DNA from: Chitinophaga sp. LS1
GTDB taxonomy: Bacteria; Bacteroidota; Bacteroidia; Chitinophagales; Chitinophagaceae
DNA: 64,000 nucleotides
Assembly (NCBI RefSeq): GCF_034274695.1
Contig: NZ_CP128362.1
Span: forward strand, 4,590,501-4,654,500
Direction: 5' to 3'
Both the position numbers and the translations under genes were made by a program. How positions within the stretch are numbered: the stretch's first letter is position 1; each line of letters begins with the position of its first letter. Under the pieces are notes generated by a model. The model ran no database searches. It was given only the letters and a program-made list of their open reading frames with translations, and was not told where the DNA came from. Positions 1 through 8,600 of this stretch are shown here, piece after piece.

Positions 1-2
1 CT

Positions 3-998
3 AAAGGATATCCATATGGGTTTAACGGAAAGGAGAATGATAATGATGTGAAGGGTGAGGGGAATGAGCAGGATTATGGAATGAGGGTATATGATCCACT
101 GGCTGCCCGTTTCCTAAGTGTAGACCCAATAACATTTCAGTATCCAGAATTAACACCTTATCAATTTGCAAGTGATCGTCCGATTGATGGGATAGATCAA
201 GATGGTCTGGAGTGGATGCAAAGTATACCTTATTCAATAAAATGGAAATCTCACATCAAACTCGCATACGCTAAGCAAGTAGCTAATCAAAATGCCCCCA
301 CTATAAGAGCTTATATTCCTAATTGGGCGGATACATGGAGGGAGTGGAATGATAGCAAATCGTCAACTCATAGCTGGGCGATTCTTTCGAGATTAGTCTA
401 TCAGATAGTTAATGATGGGAAAATTGCATATACTACAGCCACAGAAGGAAAAAATCATGCAAGAGGAATTGATAACGCAGGAATAACGAATTATAAAGAA
501 AGAGTAGGTGCTTCATTATCGACCTTGTCTAATGTTGTTCTTCCTATTGTTGAAAGTGGGGCAGCTAAAGGATTATCTCTTGGTGGGAATATTACTGATA
601 ACTCTGAATTAACACTTTTTAGGAAAGGAAATACGGGTGCTTTTTCTGAATTAGAAGTTCCAATGAGGTTAAAAGATGTAAAAAGTGTTGCAGAGAGAGC
701 AGGTGTTGGCTTGAAGGGAATTAAAATAAAGATTGATAGAGATTTTGAAAAGATGGCGTCAAATTTTCCATATGTTGCATCTGCTCAAGATAAGACGATT
801 ACATTATTCCCCAAAGCCTTTTCTGATTATGAAACTCTTGTAAAAACGTTAGGGCATGAGAGAACTCACATTATGCAATACTCAATTTGGGGTACCAGTG
901 TAGATATGAAAACAATACAAGGATTTGAAAATGCGGCCTATGGAATAGAAAACACTTTTTGGGAATATTATAAAAAGGAAATTTATAAAGTAAAATGA
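3..998 (+). CDS. RHS protein C-terminus with HExxH zincin-like toxin domain (5' end outside window)
   Basis: The frame is open from base 3, so this is the end of a longer RHS protein and not a gene starting inside the window. The first ~70 residues are the conserved end of an RHS core (YPYGFNGKEND, YGMRVYDP, FLSVDP, TPYQFA, DQDG). The variable part follows. It has a hydrophobic, glycine-rich stretch (VVLPIVESGAAKGLSLGG), and its last ~50 residues carry LGHERTHIMQ, which fits HExxH, with later glutamates (GFENAAYG, FWEYYKKE) that could supply the third metal ligand. A metallopeptidase-like toxin is the best reading, but the exact family is not recognised. The stop overlaps the next start by 4 bases (ATGA), as expected for a toxin-immunity pair. 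Confidence 0.8.
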   Translation, partial: KGYPYGFNGKENDNDVKGEGNEQDYGMRVYDPLAARFLSVDPITFQYPELTPYQFASDRPIDGIDQDGLEWMQSIPYSIKWKSHIKLAYAKQVANQNAPTIRAYIPNWADTWREWNDSKSSTHSWAILSRLVYQIVNDGKIAYTTATEGKNHARGIDNAGITNYKERVGASLSTLSNVVLPIVESGAAKGLSLGGNITDNSELTLFRKGNTGAFSELEVPMRLKDVKSVAERAGVGLKGIKIKIDRDFEKMASNFPYVASAQDKTITLFPKAFSDYETLVKTLGHERTHIMQYSIWGTSVDMKTIQGFENAAYGIENTFWEYYKKEIYKVK

Positions 999-1276
999 AG
1001 ACAAAAAACAACTGGACAGATATTATAAACAGGGTTCTAAAGGGAGAAGAAAATATAGTTTCTCCTTTTGATAAAGAAGGTATTATAGAGTCCATTTTTG
1101 TTCTCGTTCAGAAAGATACAGGAATGGGGTGGGGCTTAGTGTGGTGTTCAAAAACTCATAGGGGAGTACGTTTGTCGAGAATGCAGATTCCTGATACAGT
1201 TAAGTCTGTTTTTACAAATGACTTGGATAGTTATTTAGATTCTATACCGAAAATTGAATTTGAGAGTATAGATTAA
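995..1276 (+). CDS. Probable immunity protein of the HExxH toxin
   Basis: The 93-residue protein starts inside the toxin stop codon (ATGA overlap), so it is translationally coupled to the toxin. It has no signal peptide or membrane segment and is likely cytosolic. It has a paralogue at 39009-39287 sharing the pattern ILDGE/LKGEENI, SPFDKEGI, FVLVxxDxxMG, WCSKTxxGxxxSRMxIP and PKIEF. That paralogue also sits just after a remnant of the same toxin tail, which supports the pairing. The immunity role is inferred from position, size and co-duplication; I do not recognise the family. Confidence 0.7.
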   Translation: MKTKNNWTDIINRVLKGEENIVSPFDKEGIIESIFVLVQKDTGMGWGLVWCSKTHRGVRLSRMQIPDTVKSVFTNDLDSYLDSIPKIEFESID

Positions 1277-1312
1277 TGACACCCTAAGTTGATAAGTCTC
1301 AACATACTTAAA

Positions 1313-1344
1313 TACTAATGCCTGGTAATTACCAGGCATTAGTA
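1313..1344. terminator. 32-bp perfect palindrome
   Basis: The half-site TACTAATGCCTGGTAA is followed directly by its exact reverse complement, giving a 16+16 bp palindrome with no spacer. It lies 37 bp after the immunity gene stop. It could act as a terminator hairpin, although no T-run follows, or as a dimeric protein-binding site. Confidence 0.45.
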
Positions 1345-1506
1345 ATAGTGCGATGTTATGGTTTGATTTGACATCTCATGAAGTTGGTCATATTCGTGAT
1401 TGATATTAAAGAAATTGGAGGTGGAAGAATGAAGTGTTTTTCGACATTTGCTGTCGAATATCTAAAAGCAAGGAGTCATGATGGTTTATGGCGTGAAGAA
1501 GGACCG

Positions 1507-1790
1507 AAAAAGGCACCACAGAATTTAGGGCTTTTGTTGATTCATATTATGGTGCTAACAGGCTGAAGAAGTTGTTCGAAAAAATAAAAAAAATACAGAT
1601 AGAGATATTATCAGTAGGCTTGACCAATGGTGGAATAAATATCAGAAATACGAAAAAAGCAGGGTATCCAGTGAAATCAATTATCTTAAGAATATGAATC
1701 AATTTTGGAATCAAGACCAGTCCATTTACTTAATACCGCTTGTATTAGGATTTTGTCAGGATAGGCACCAGCAATATCATCACTCCACTA
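1507..1790 (+). pseudogene. Degenerate coding remnant (toxin or immunity debris)
   Basis: Two frames join across the A-rich run near 1580-1592 to give a plausible protein: TTEFRAFVDSYYGANRLKKL, then TDRDIISRLDQWWNKYQKY and INYLKNMNQFWNQDQ. There is no proper start. The remnant runs up to the left end of the IS5 element at 1801, so the insertion probably removed the rest. Its family is not recognised. Confidence 0.45.
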
Positions 1791-1800
1791 AATCAATAAC

Positions 1801-2647
1801 TAGAACCAATTTCATAAATACCTTCTTAGAATAATTTTAATGAAAGCGAGATGGACAAAGGATTCGTAATGTTTAATAGATCTATCGTATCGAGTAATAA
1901 CTCTCTTAAATTTATTCAACCAGGCAAAGAATCGTTCAATTTTCCATTTTCTTTTATATCTTCTAAGCTGTCGCCCGTCTTGAGTTGCAGGTTTGACTCT
2001 ATTATTTTTATGTGGCGCAATCAGTTCAACACCTTTCAACGCAAGTTTGTCATCGAGCGGATCACTGTCATAGGCACGATCCCCGATAATTCTTGTGGGC
2101 TGTCCCACCGTAAAAGTCTCATTGATGGTAGCTTCGACAAGGGTGACTTCATGTGGGCTAGCAGAAGTCGTGTGCACGGCGAGTGGAAGACCATTAGCGT
2201 CAGTAATAACCATGAGCTTCGTACCTTTTCCGCGCTTGGTCTTTCCAACTCCTGGGCCCCCTTTTTTGCCACCGCAAAGGTGCCATCTATAAAACATTCT
2301 GATAAATCGATTCCGCCTCTTGTTTCAAGATCCTGGGCCAGGGTTTCAAGGATTTTTCGAAATACACCACTTTTACTCCAGCTACTGAATCGCCTGAAAC
2401 AAGTTGATCCAGAAGGGAAACGTCCTGGCAGATCAATCCATGAAGCGCCAGTTCTCAGAACCCATAAGATTCCATTAAGAACCTCTCTGTCGCTGTGTAT
2501 ACGAGGACGTCCTTTGCCATGTTCACGTACTGGCACAATTGGAATAAGCGGCTTTATTAGAGCCCATTGATCATCAGTTAAATTTTCCCGTCTTGACATG
2601 ATATAAAGATCTCAAAAATCTAAATAGCATTTATGAAATTAGTTCTA
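1801..2647 (-). mobile_element. IS5-family (IS427-like) insertion sequence
   Basis: A complete IS of about 0.85 kb. The ends form an inverted repeat: TAGAACCAATTTCATAAAT at the left and the reverse complement of ATTTATGAAATTAGTTCTA at the right. CTAG is present at both outer ends (1800-1803 and 2645-2648). The single product, a two-frame DDE transposase on the - strand, fills the element. Its ends resemble those of the 73-bp element at 18181-18253. Confidence 0.8.
1812..2599 (-). CDS. IS5-family DDE transposase, two frames joined by frameshift
   Basis: The first frame (2599-2036) begins MSRRENLTDDQW and contains GRPR, WVLRTGASWIDLP and the first catalytic Asp in FIDGTF. The second frame (2297-1812) carries GKTKRGKGTKLMVITDANG, the second Asp in IIGDRAYDSD and the third catalytic residue region in KRKWKIERFFAWL. 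The switch point lies at GCAAAAAAGGGGG on the coding strand, a typical slippery run. Two overlapping ORFs are usual for the IS427 group, so this is likely programmed and not damage. The element looks intact and potentially active. Confidence 0.85.
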
Positions 2648-2707
2648 GAAAAGAGTGTAAGGATCGGATGATGAATGGTAAATTTAGTTAACCGATTTAA
2701 CCTTTAA

Positions 2708-2742
2708 AGCGCCTCTCCACCGGGGGGGGCGCTTATTTTTTT
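2708..2742 (+). terminator. Rho-independent terminator
   Basis: A stem of AAGCGCC with GGCGCTT encloses TCTCCACCGGGG and is followed by seven T. The intron-like sequence begins directly after the T-run. Bacterial class C group II introns are known to insert downstream of terminators. Confidence 0.75.
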
Positions 2743-2904
2743 GTGTTAGGCATGTCTGTCAGCTCTATGGTGGAAGTCCCAAACACGGTTTACAGTAGGA
2801 AGTGTTAGTCCATGGCACGGGTGTCCACCGTGAGGTGGAATCTGAAAGAAGCCGGCGGCAAAAGTTCGAACCTACAAACAGAAACTGGATATAAGGAGGG
2901 GTAT
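2743..2904 (+). ncRNA. 5' fragment of a group II-like intron, copy 1
   Basis: The sequence begins GTGTTAGGCATGTCTG and contains GGTGGAAGTCCC, CAGTAGGAAGTGTTAGTCC, CACGGGTGTCCACCGTGAGG, TGGAATCTGAAAGAAGCCGG and ACAGAAACTGGATATAAGG. These look like domain I of bacterial group II introns as I remember them. No reverse transcriptase and no domain V follow, so it is a truncated, non-splicing remnant. The assignment rests on remembered motifs, and a covariance-model search would decide it. Confidence 0.5.
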
Positions 2905-3828
2905 AGGTATGGGTTTAATGGCATGGAAAGAAACGATGAAATAGGAGGAGAAGGAAATGAATATACTACTCAGTTCAGAGAGTATGATCCTGGAATTGGT
3001 CGTTGGTTTTCTTTAGATCCAGCCATTAGTAGGTATCCAGAATGGAGTCCATATGCGTCCATGCTTGATAATCCAATAAGGTATAGTGACAGATTTGGAG
3101 ATAGTCCAGTAGAAGATCCTCCCGGTTGGAGAAAATCTTTAGCGAGTTTTCTTGGAACATTAAATGGATTAGAGCACTCCATAGGTTTGCCGGGAGTAGA
3201 TGTAAGCAGTTGGCCGTTTACAGAAGCAGAGGCTCAGTATTACAAAACAGCTATAAAAGCGGGTGAAATTGGTGGTATACTCTTGCCTATGGCTGGTAGC
3301 AGGGGGGGAGGACCAATATTGGAACCTATTCCAATAGACGGAGTACCTAGAGGAACAGTTATACCAGTCCCTCTGTCACCGGCTATTCCAATTGCACCTC
3401 TGGCGCCAGGAGATGCGCTAAGGGAATCAAATAGTAATAATAATAAGAAGGAAAATGAAAGTTCAAGAGGTTCGAATAATATGAAATCCGACCCCGAAGC
3501 AACTGGGAATCACACCACATTCCAAAGAGATAATAACAAAAATATCTTTAAATACCAAGATTGGATATTTGATGCGTTTCGTCCGGCAAACGAACCTTTT
3601 AAACCTGGTGATCGGTTTGATGGTGGAAAACCAGATGGTTCTCCTGGCGCACCTCACCCTAATCTGCAGAATGAACCCATTCCAACACCACATATGCAGG
3701 TATGGGAGAATATTCCAAGGCCTAACAACCCTGCGAAACTTAAGCAAGTACAGGATGTTCGTCCAGCTACCCCTTCTGAATTGCCAAGGAATATTAGGTT
3801 TATTATTCCACAAGTAACTACAAATTAA
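2905..3828 (+). CDS. RHS C-terminal cassette with type-24-like toxin (5'-truncated)
   Basis: The RHS core end is clear (YRYGFNGMERND, FREYDPGIGRWFSLDP, WSPYASMLDNPI, DRFGD). An open frame extends upstream to 2812, but those residues are translated intron sequence, so no authentic start is visible. After the core come a helical hydrophobic segment, a proline-rich linker and an N/S/E-rich stretch. The tail has GNHTTFQRDNN, KYQDW, a glycine-rich DGGKPDGSPGAPHP and PTPHMQ, which resembles the domain annotated as polymorphic toxin type 24. That assignment is moderate. The cassette can be expressed only after recombination into a full RHS gene or from an unseen start. Confidence 0.6.
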   Translation, partial: RYGFNGMERNDEIGGEGNEYTTQFREYDPGIGRWFSLDPAISRYPEWSPYASMLDNPIRYSDRFGDSPVEDPPGWRKSLASFLGTLNGLEHSIGLPGVDVSSWPFTEAEAQYYKTAIKAGEIGGILLPMAGSRGGGPILEPIPIDGVPRGTVIPVPLSPAIPIAPLAPGDALRESNSNNNKKENESSRGSNNMKSDPEATGNHTTFQRDNNKNIFKYQDWIFDAFRPANEPFKPGDRFDGGKPDGSPGAPHPNLQNEPIPTPHMQVWENIPRPNNPAKLKQVQDVRPATPSELPRNIRFIIPQVTTN

Positions 3829-3829
3829 A

Positions 3830-3949
3830 ATGATGTATTGTATGAATGAAGTAATAAGAAGGTTTTTCTGTAGGGTTGAAGTTATAATAGGTGGAGTGGC
3901 AGAAGAGTTTGCAAGGGGTATAAGAAAATTGAAATATAGAGTCAAGTAG
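3830..3949 (+). CDS. Short ORF in the immunity position
   Basis: A 39-residue ORF (MMYCMNEVIRRFFCRV...) begins one base after the toxin stop, where an immunity gene would sit. It has a short hydrophobic centre and a basic end. It may be the start of an immunity gene whose remainder was lost, because the sequence after it looks unrelated. The function is unknown. Confidence 0.35.
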   Translation: MMYCMNEVIRRFFCRVEVIIGGVAEEFARGIRKLKYRVK

Positions 3950-4392
3950 CGGAGCGTCGTTTGTATAGACTGCGTTCCCACTACCAGCCTCGTCAAACCT
4001 GACGTTCCGAAACTCCCGGTTTGAAAGTTTACTTTAAGGATAGGTTCAGGTATCAGCTAATTTCAGTCAAATTTTGAGTTCCTCCCATAACATAGTCGAA
4101 ATTTTGCTGGGAATTTGAATTTTTCTGGATAATTGCTCTGCAACACTTTCCTATAATGAGAGGGTACTGTTAACAACTACTAACCTTATCTGATGGATAG
4201 ATCTATTCATAAACTGACATAAATTCAAAATATTATGGGAAATATTCGTTTGGAATTTCCTACAAATTACAATAAACAAAAGAAAATATTATATTCGAAT
4301 TTGATCAACTAGATTTGTGCGTCTAGCAACGGTTTCATGATTTTAGTGGATGTAAGTTCCATCTAAACAGAGGAAAATAGACTGGTAGTTAT
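3950..4392. other. Stretch without recognisable genes
   Basis: I see no sustained open frame, RHS motif or IS end here. It is AT-rich sequence between the type-24-like cassette and a decayed IS4 transposase, and part of it may be the eroded 5' half of that IS. Confidence 0.5.
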
Positions 4393-5020
4393 TCAGTCCT
4401 TAAAAGCATGGTCAACTACATGCCAGTGGATGCTTATTTCATGGAACAAGGGTTCCTGCTGCCAATATTGAAGGAAGGATTGCTAATTGTAACAAAGATA
4501 AAGCAAGACGCCAATTTGCTTTATGTATACAATGGTCCAAGTTTAATGGGGATGGCTCCGCTGAATTCACGGCGATAAAGTTGATGAGGTAGTAATGAAA
4601 AATGAAAGATTAAGGAATTGGCAGTAGATAGCGATGCTATTTATTACAGTGGCTATGGTCTACTATTCTTAAACGGGAGGTTAGAGTTGTAAAGGTAGAA
4701 AAGAAGTCACTGACAAGCATAAGATAGTTTTTTGCACTGATATCAAACTATTATAACACCAAATTACTATCAACTAAGGTTCCAAATTGAATTTTTGATT
4801 CGTGATGCAGAATAGTAAACCGTTTTTAGAAGAATGTCCGGCTAGAGATGAGAATAGTTGCACTTTCATTTTAATATGACTTCCAGGACGATGCGTCTTG
4901 TCAAAGTTTTATTTTGGATGAAAAATAATAGAGCACTAGAGAGGTACTTTTTTTATGAGAAATATTATAATGGCGTGGGATAACGAAAAGTGCCTGGATA
5001 TAGGAAAATTGACCTTTTGA
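4393..5020 (+). pseudogene. Decayed IS4-family transposase
   Basis: Fragments align by eye with the intact transposase at 16220-17449: LKSMVNYMPVDAYFMEQGF, LPILKEGLLIVTKIKQDANL, YVYNGP, the YQLRFQIEFLIRDA block, VLFWM and KCLDIGKL. Many frameshifts and stops interrupt it and the 5' half is absent. It is an old copy, far more diverged than the other ISs here. Confidence 0.75.
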
Positions 5021-5031
5021 AATAAAAGAAA

Positions 5032-5628
5032 ATGGAATTATTAAATGAGTTAAATAAATACTATCCTGATGATAGGACCATCCTTATAGAGGAAGTTGAT
5101 TTTAAATCAGAGATACCTTATGTGATCATTAGATTTAAATATGTCAACTACATTAATGAGAAGGATTGGGTAGATCAGAGATGGCAAGTAAATTTGAAAG
5201 GATTTAAAGTAGCCAATGTTTCTTCAGAACCTTTTATTAGTGTTGAATTTGAGACGGAACATGCATTATTGTGGGAACATCAGGATCCACTTACAAATTT
5301 ATATTTTAGTGGAGTGCCGGCAGATATATTTAAGTTGTATTGGGATTTGACACAGGTGCATAATGAATTATTTGAAAATTATGTGGAGGTAGATCGGTTT
5401 TTAAATCATCAAGATGTAAACTTCGATGAGTTATTGAAAGCAGGCGCAGGACTTTTTGCGAAAGGGCCTCAACGACTCATGTCAAAATATGCGGAGTTAC
5501 TAGAAAAGCATAGTGTTAAAACGAATATGTTGTATAACCGGGAACTGAATTTATCTCCTCTTACAGTAATGTTTATAGGGAAAACTTATATTGTGGCAGA
5601 AGAATTTGATTCAATAAAATTGATGTGA
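5032..5628 (+). CDS. Orphan immunity-type protein, 198 residues
   Basis: A clean soluble ORF with no signal peptide, acidic overall, with long predicted helices toward the C-terminus. There is no toxin before it: the decayed IS4 ends about 10 bp upstream. It immediately precedes the large RHS gene. Its place in a row of immunity genes suggests a protective protein kept after toxin loss. The family is not recognised. Confidence 0.5.
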   Translation: MELLNELNKYYPDDRTILIEEVDFKSEIPYVIIRFKYVNYINEKDWVDQRWQVNLKGFKVANVSSEPFISVEFETEHALLWEHQDPLTNLYFSGVPADIFKLYWDLTQVHNELFENYVEVDRFLNHQDVNFDELLKAGAGLFAKGPQRLMSKYAELLEKHSVKTNMLYNRELNLSPLTVMFIGKTYIVAEEFDSIKLM

Positions 5629-5689
5629 AATAAGTTCGGAGAATAATAAAAATAATTTTTTTGCATGTACATATACTTTCCGATACAAG

Positions 5690-8600
5690 TTGAACACACC
5701 TTCTGTAAAGATGCCGGATTGTAATGGTGTCATCGTTGACTATCCTGTACGATACGATCTGTATATTACTATCACGGACGATGCAAATAACCAGCGTTTG
5801 CCTGGTAAAAAAGCCTATGAAAGGGTATTCCGTAACTATACAGCAGGTACCGATCCAACTGCAAATTCAACAGTACAAAATATCGATGTAACTGATTCAT
5901 TGGCGTTGACTTCAGGATCTTACCTGATCACGAAACGTCTTGTAGTGAACAGTGATGCACTTGCTTATTACCGGGACAATATTTACATGGCCAAATCCCT
6001 GTGTAAGACGCTGGATGACTTTATCAATGATCAAAGAGCATTGCAGCCTACAACGGATTGTTTACCATCCTGCCAGGCATGTTTTGTAAGTATTGGTAGC
6101 TGGGATAACTTCCGGGCTAATTATATGAGCATTGGCCAGATCCAGGATACTGCTGCCAGCCGGGGTGTTGCATGGACGGCTTATGAAGCAGCCATCGATG
6201 CCTGTAATGCGCTGTGCGATAGTACTGCCCAGACTACAAATGTATTGAAGCAAATGTTGCTGGATGTAACAGCACCGTCAGGACAATATGCAGTGCCGGA
6301 AAAGAGTGAAAATATCTACTCCATCTTTTATAGTGATTCTGATGTTAAACTGCCTCCATACCAGGATACATTGATAGTGTATCTGGATGAGAATGGTAAA
6401 AAGGATACAGTATATGATGAACAGACAGGAGCATGGGTGATTCCGCAAAAACTGACTGCCACCCAGTTTGGGAGTAAGTTTAAGGCTTCCTGGGCCAATG
6501 CGTTATTGAAATATCACCCTGAATATTGTAAATACCTGACTTATATTAAGTATAAGGCAAGTTATGACTGGGATGATAAATTTTCTAAAATAGATACCTA
6601 TGCGGATGCAGTAGCAGCGGGATACCTGAACCCATTGGGAGATTCTACTTACGGTAATTTTACAATCGTTACCGCTAATGTCGATCCGATTAAATACACC
6701 AGTATTAAGGATGGTTTGAATAGCCGGATGCAGAACTACATGAAGAGCAATCCAGCTGGAGTTAGCATGTATACCATGGCGATGGTTCGTGTGAAGTGTC
6801 CTTCCAATGGAACGTGTTATCAGACCAGTATTTATCCAACAACCGCTTTCGGTTTGCTGACCTGTACAGCAGATCAGGATATGGCATGGCGTGCTTTCAG
6901 GGAGAGCTACAAGACAGAAAAGCATAACCTGATTGATGCAGTGATTGATGCAGCTTCCTGTTCCGGTACCCCAAAGATATCATCTGCTACACTCATTGAT
7001 TCAGGATTCCAACCAGTTTTTTATGTAGCTGATAAGGCAGTCAGCGAGCAGGGCCCTTCTTACCTGAATCAAAGTCAGGGTTCAGATTCAGTGCGTGTGT
7101 CAATGGATTCATCTTATGCCCAGAATTGTAGAGCTTACATTGCAGATTGGTACAGTAAACTGATTGGTTGTATTGATTCAGTTACTCTTACTAACGTGAT
7201 CTTACCAAGATTAGTAGAGGTATGTAAACAGGGTTCAGATATATCACATCCATTTGGCTCGAGTACAGTAGCACCAGGTAGCACTTATACATACAAAAGT
7301 TTCCAGGCAGTATTGGATGCATATTATGCAGGTAAAAACCTCCAGGCTTATACCTGCAATGCTTACCAGATTACCTCTCCGGCACCTTACGATCAGCAGC
7401 CGGCTTATTACGACATCACATTATACAGCAAACCAGACGATTGTCAGTGTACTAAGTTGAATGCGCTGAAGAGTGAATACACCGCGAAAGGAACAAGCCT
7501 CACATTTGCAGCTTATCTGACGGCTACGAGAGGTATCCATATGACCCAGGCGAACCTGGATTCATTGTTGAGCTCATGTAATGGTAATAGCACGTGTGTC
7601 AGCCTTACATCTCCTATTACTATCCCACCGGCATTACAGTGCTATACGGGCGATATCTGTATAGGTTGTAAGGTAATTGATACATTGTATAATAGTTATA
7701 TTTCCAAATATCCGGGTAATGCACCAGTAAGAGAGACAACAGATAGTGTGCAGATGAAGAAGAACCAGTTGTTCGAAAACTATATGAACGTGAGACTGGG
7801 CTTCAATAAGCATTATTGGGAGTATATGGACTTCAGGACTAATCAGTGCCAGATCAGTGATACGACAGGCGGTACTATCATAGCGAGGGTTTCTAATGTC
7901 TCTGATCCTGTCGCTGATACTATATTATTATGTGGAAAGTCAGTGACTATCTTTACTACAGTCAAGGATACAATCAACAATTGTTCTGATAGTGCCTTCC
8001 TGGTATATAGTCAGGGGTATGATCTATACAATAATTACAAGGATGTCCTGAAGAATAATTTTGATAAGATTTATCGTGATACGGCGATTGCTGGTGGGCT
8101 GCGTGAGTTGTTTACATTAGGGTATGGCACCAGTGAGTATCAGTATACTTTGTATTATTATGACCAGGCGGGGAACCTTACGAGGACAATTCCGCCAGCG
8201 GGAGTGGTGATAGATCGGAGTGCAACGTGGAAGGCGAATCTGGCAGCTGCGAGAAGAGCAGGTACACGGTTCGTGCCGGCGCATCAGATGGCGACGGAGT
8301 ATAGGTCTAATACGCTGAATCAGATTGCCTCAAAGAAAACACCTGATGATAGTATTACTAATTACTGGTATGATAAATTAGGTAGATTGGTTGTTTCTCA
8401 GAATGTGAAACAATCATTAGCTAAAAACTATAGTTATACAAACTTTGATGTACTGGGCCGGCCTATAGAAGTCGGAGAGCTAACGAGTGCTACAGCGATG
8501 ACTAGTACAATTAGCCGAAGTGAGCAAAGTTTAGCAAGCTGGTTAAATGCTGCGGCAGCTACACGTACACAGATTACAAGTACTAATTATGATACGGCTT

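Larger units (their letters stand above)
2646..2904 (+). repeat. 259-bp direct repeat, copy 1 (terminator plus intron fragment)
   Basis: This block is almost identical to 12872-13129. The visible differences are a G-run of 8 versus 7 and ACCTTTAAAG versus ACCTGTAAAG. It holds a spacer, a terminator hairpin and the 5' part of a group II-like intron. In this copy the repeat runs straight into RHS coding sequence at 2905. Confidence 0.8.

Noticed and set aside
1851..2570. 239-residue + strand ORF
   Set aside because: It is antisense to the IS5 transposase and has no domain; the - strand protein is clearly the real one.
2812..2904. N-terminal ~31 residues (MARVSTVRWNLKEAGG...) as the start of the type-24-like protein
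   Set aside because: The same bases occur at 13036-13129 as part of a non-coding intron-like repeat, so this is read-through sequence and not a protein N-terminus.
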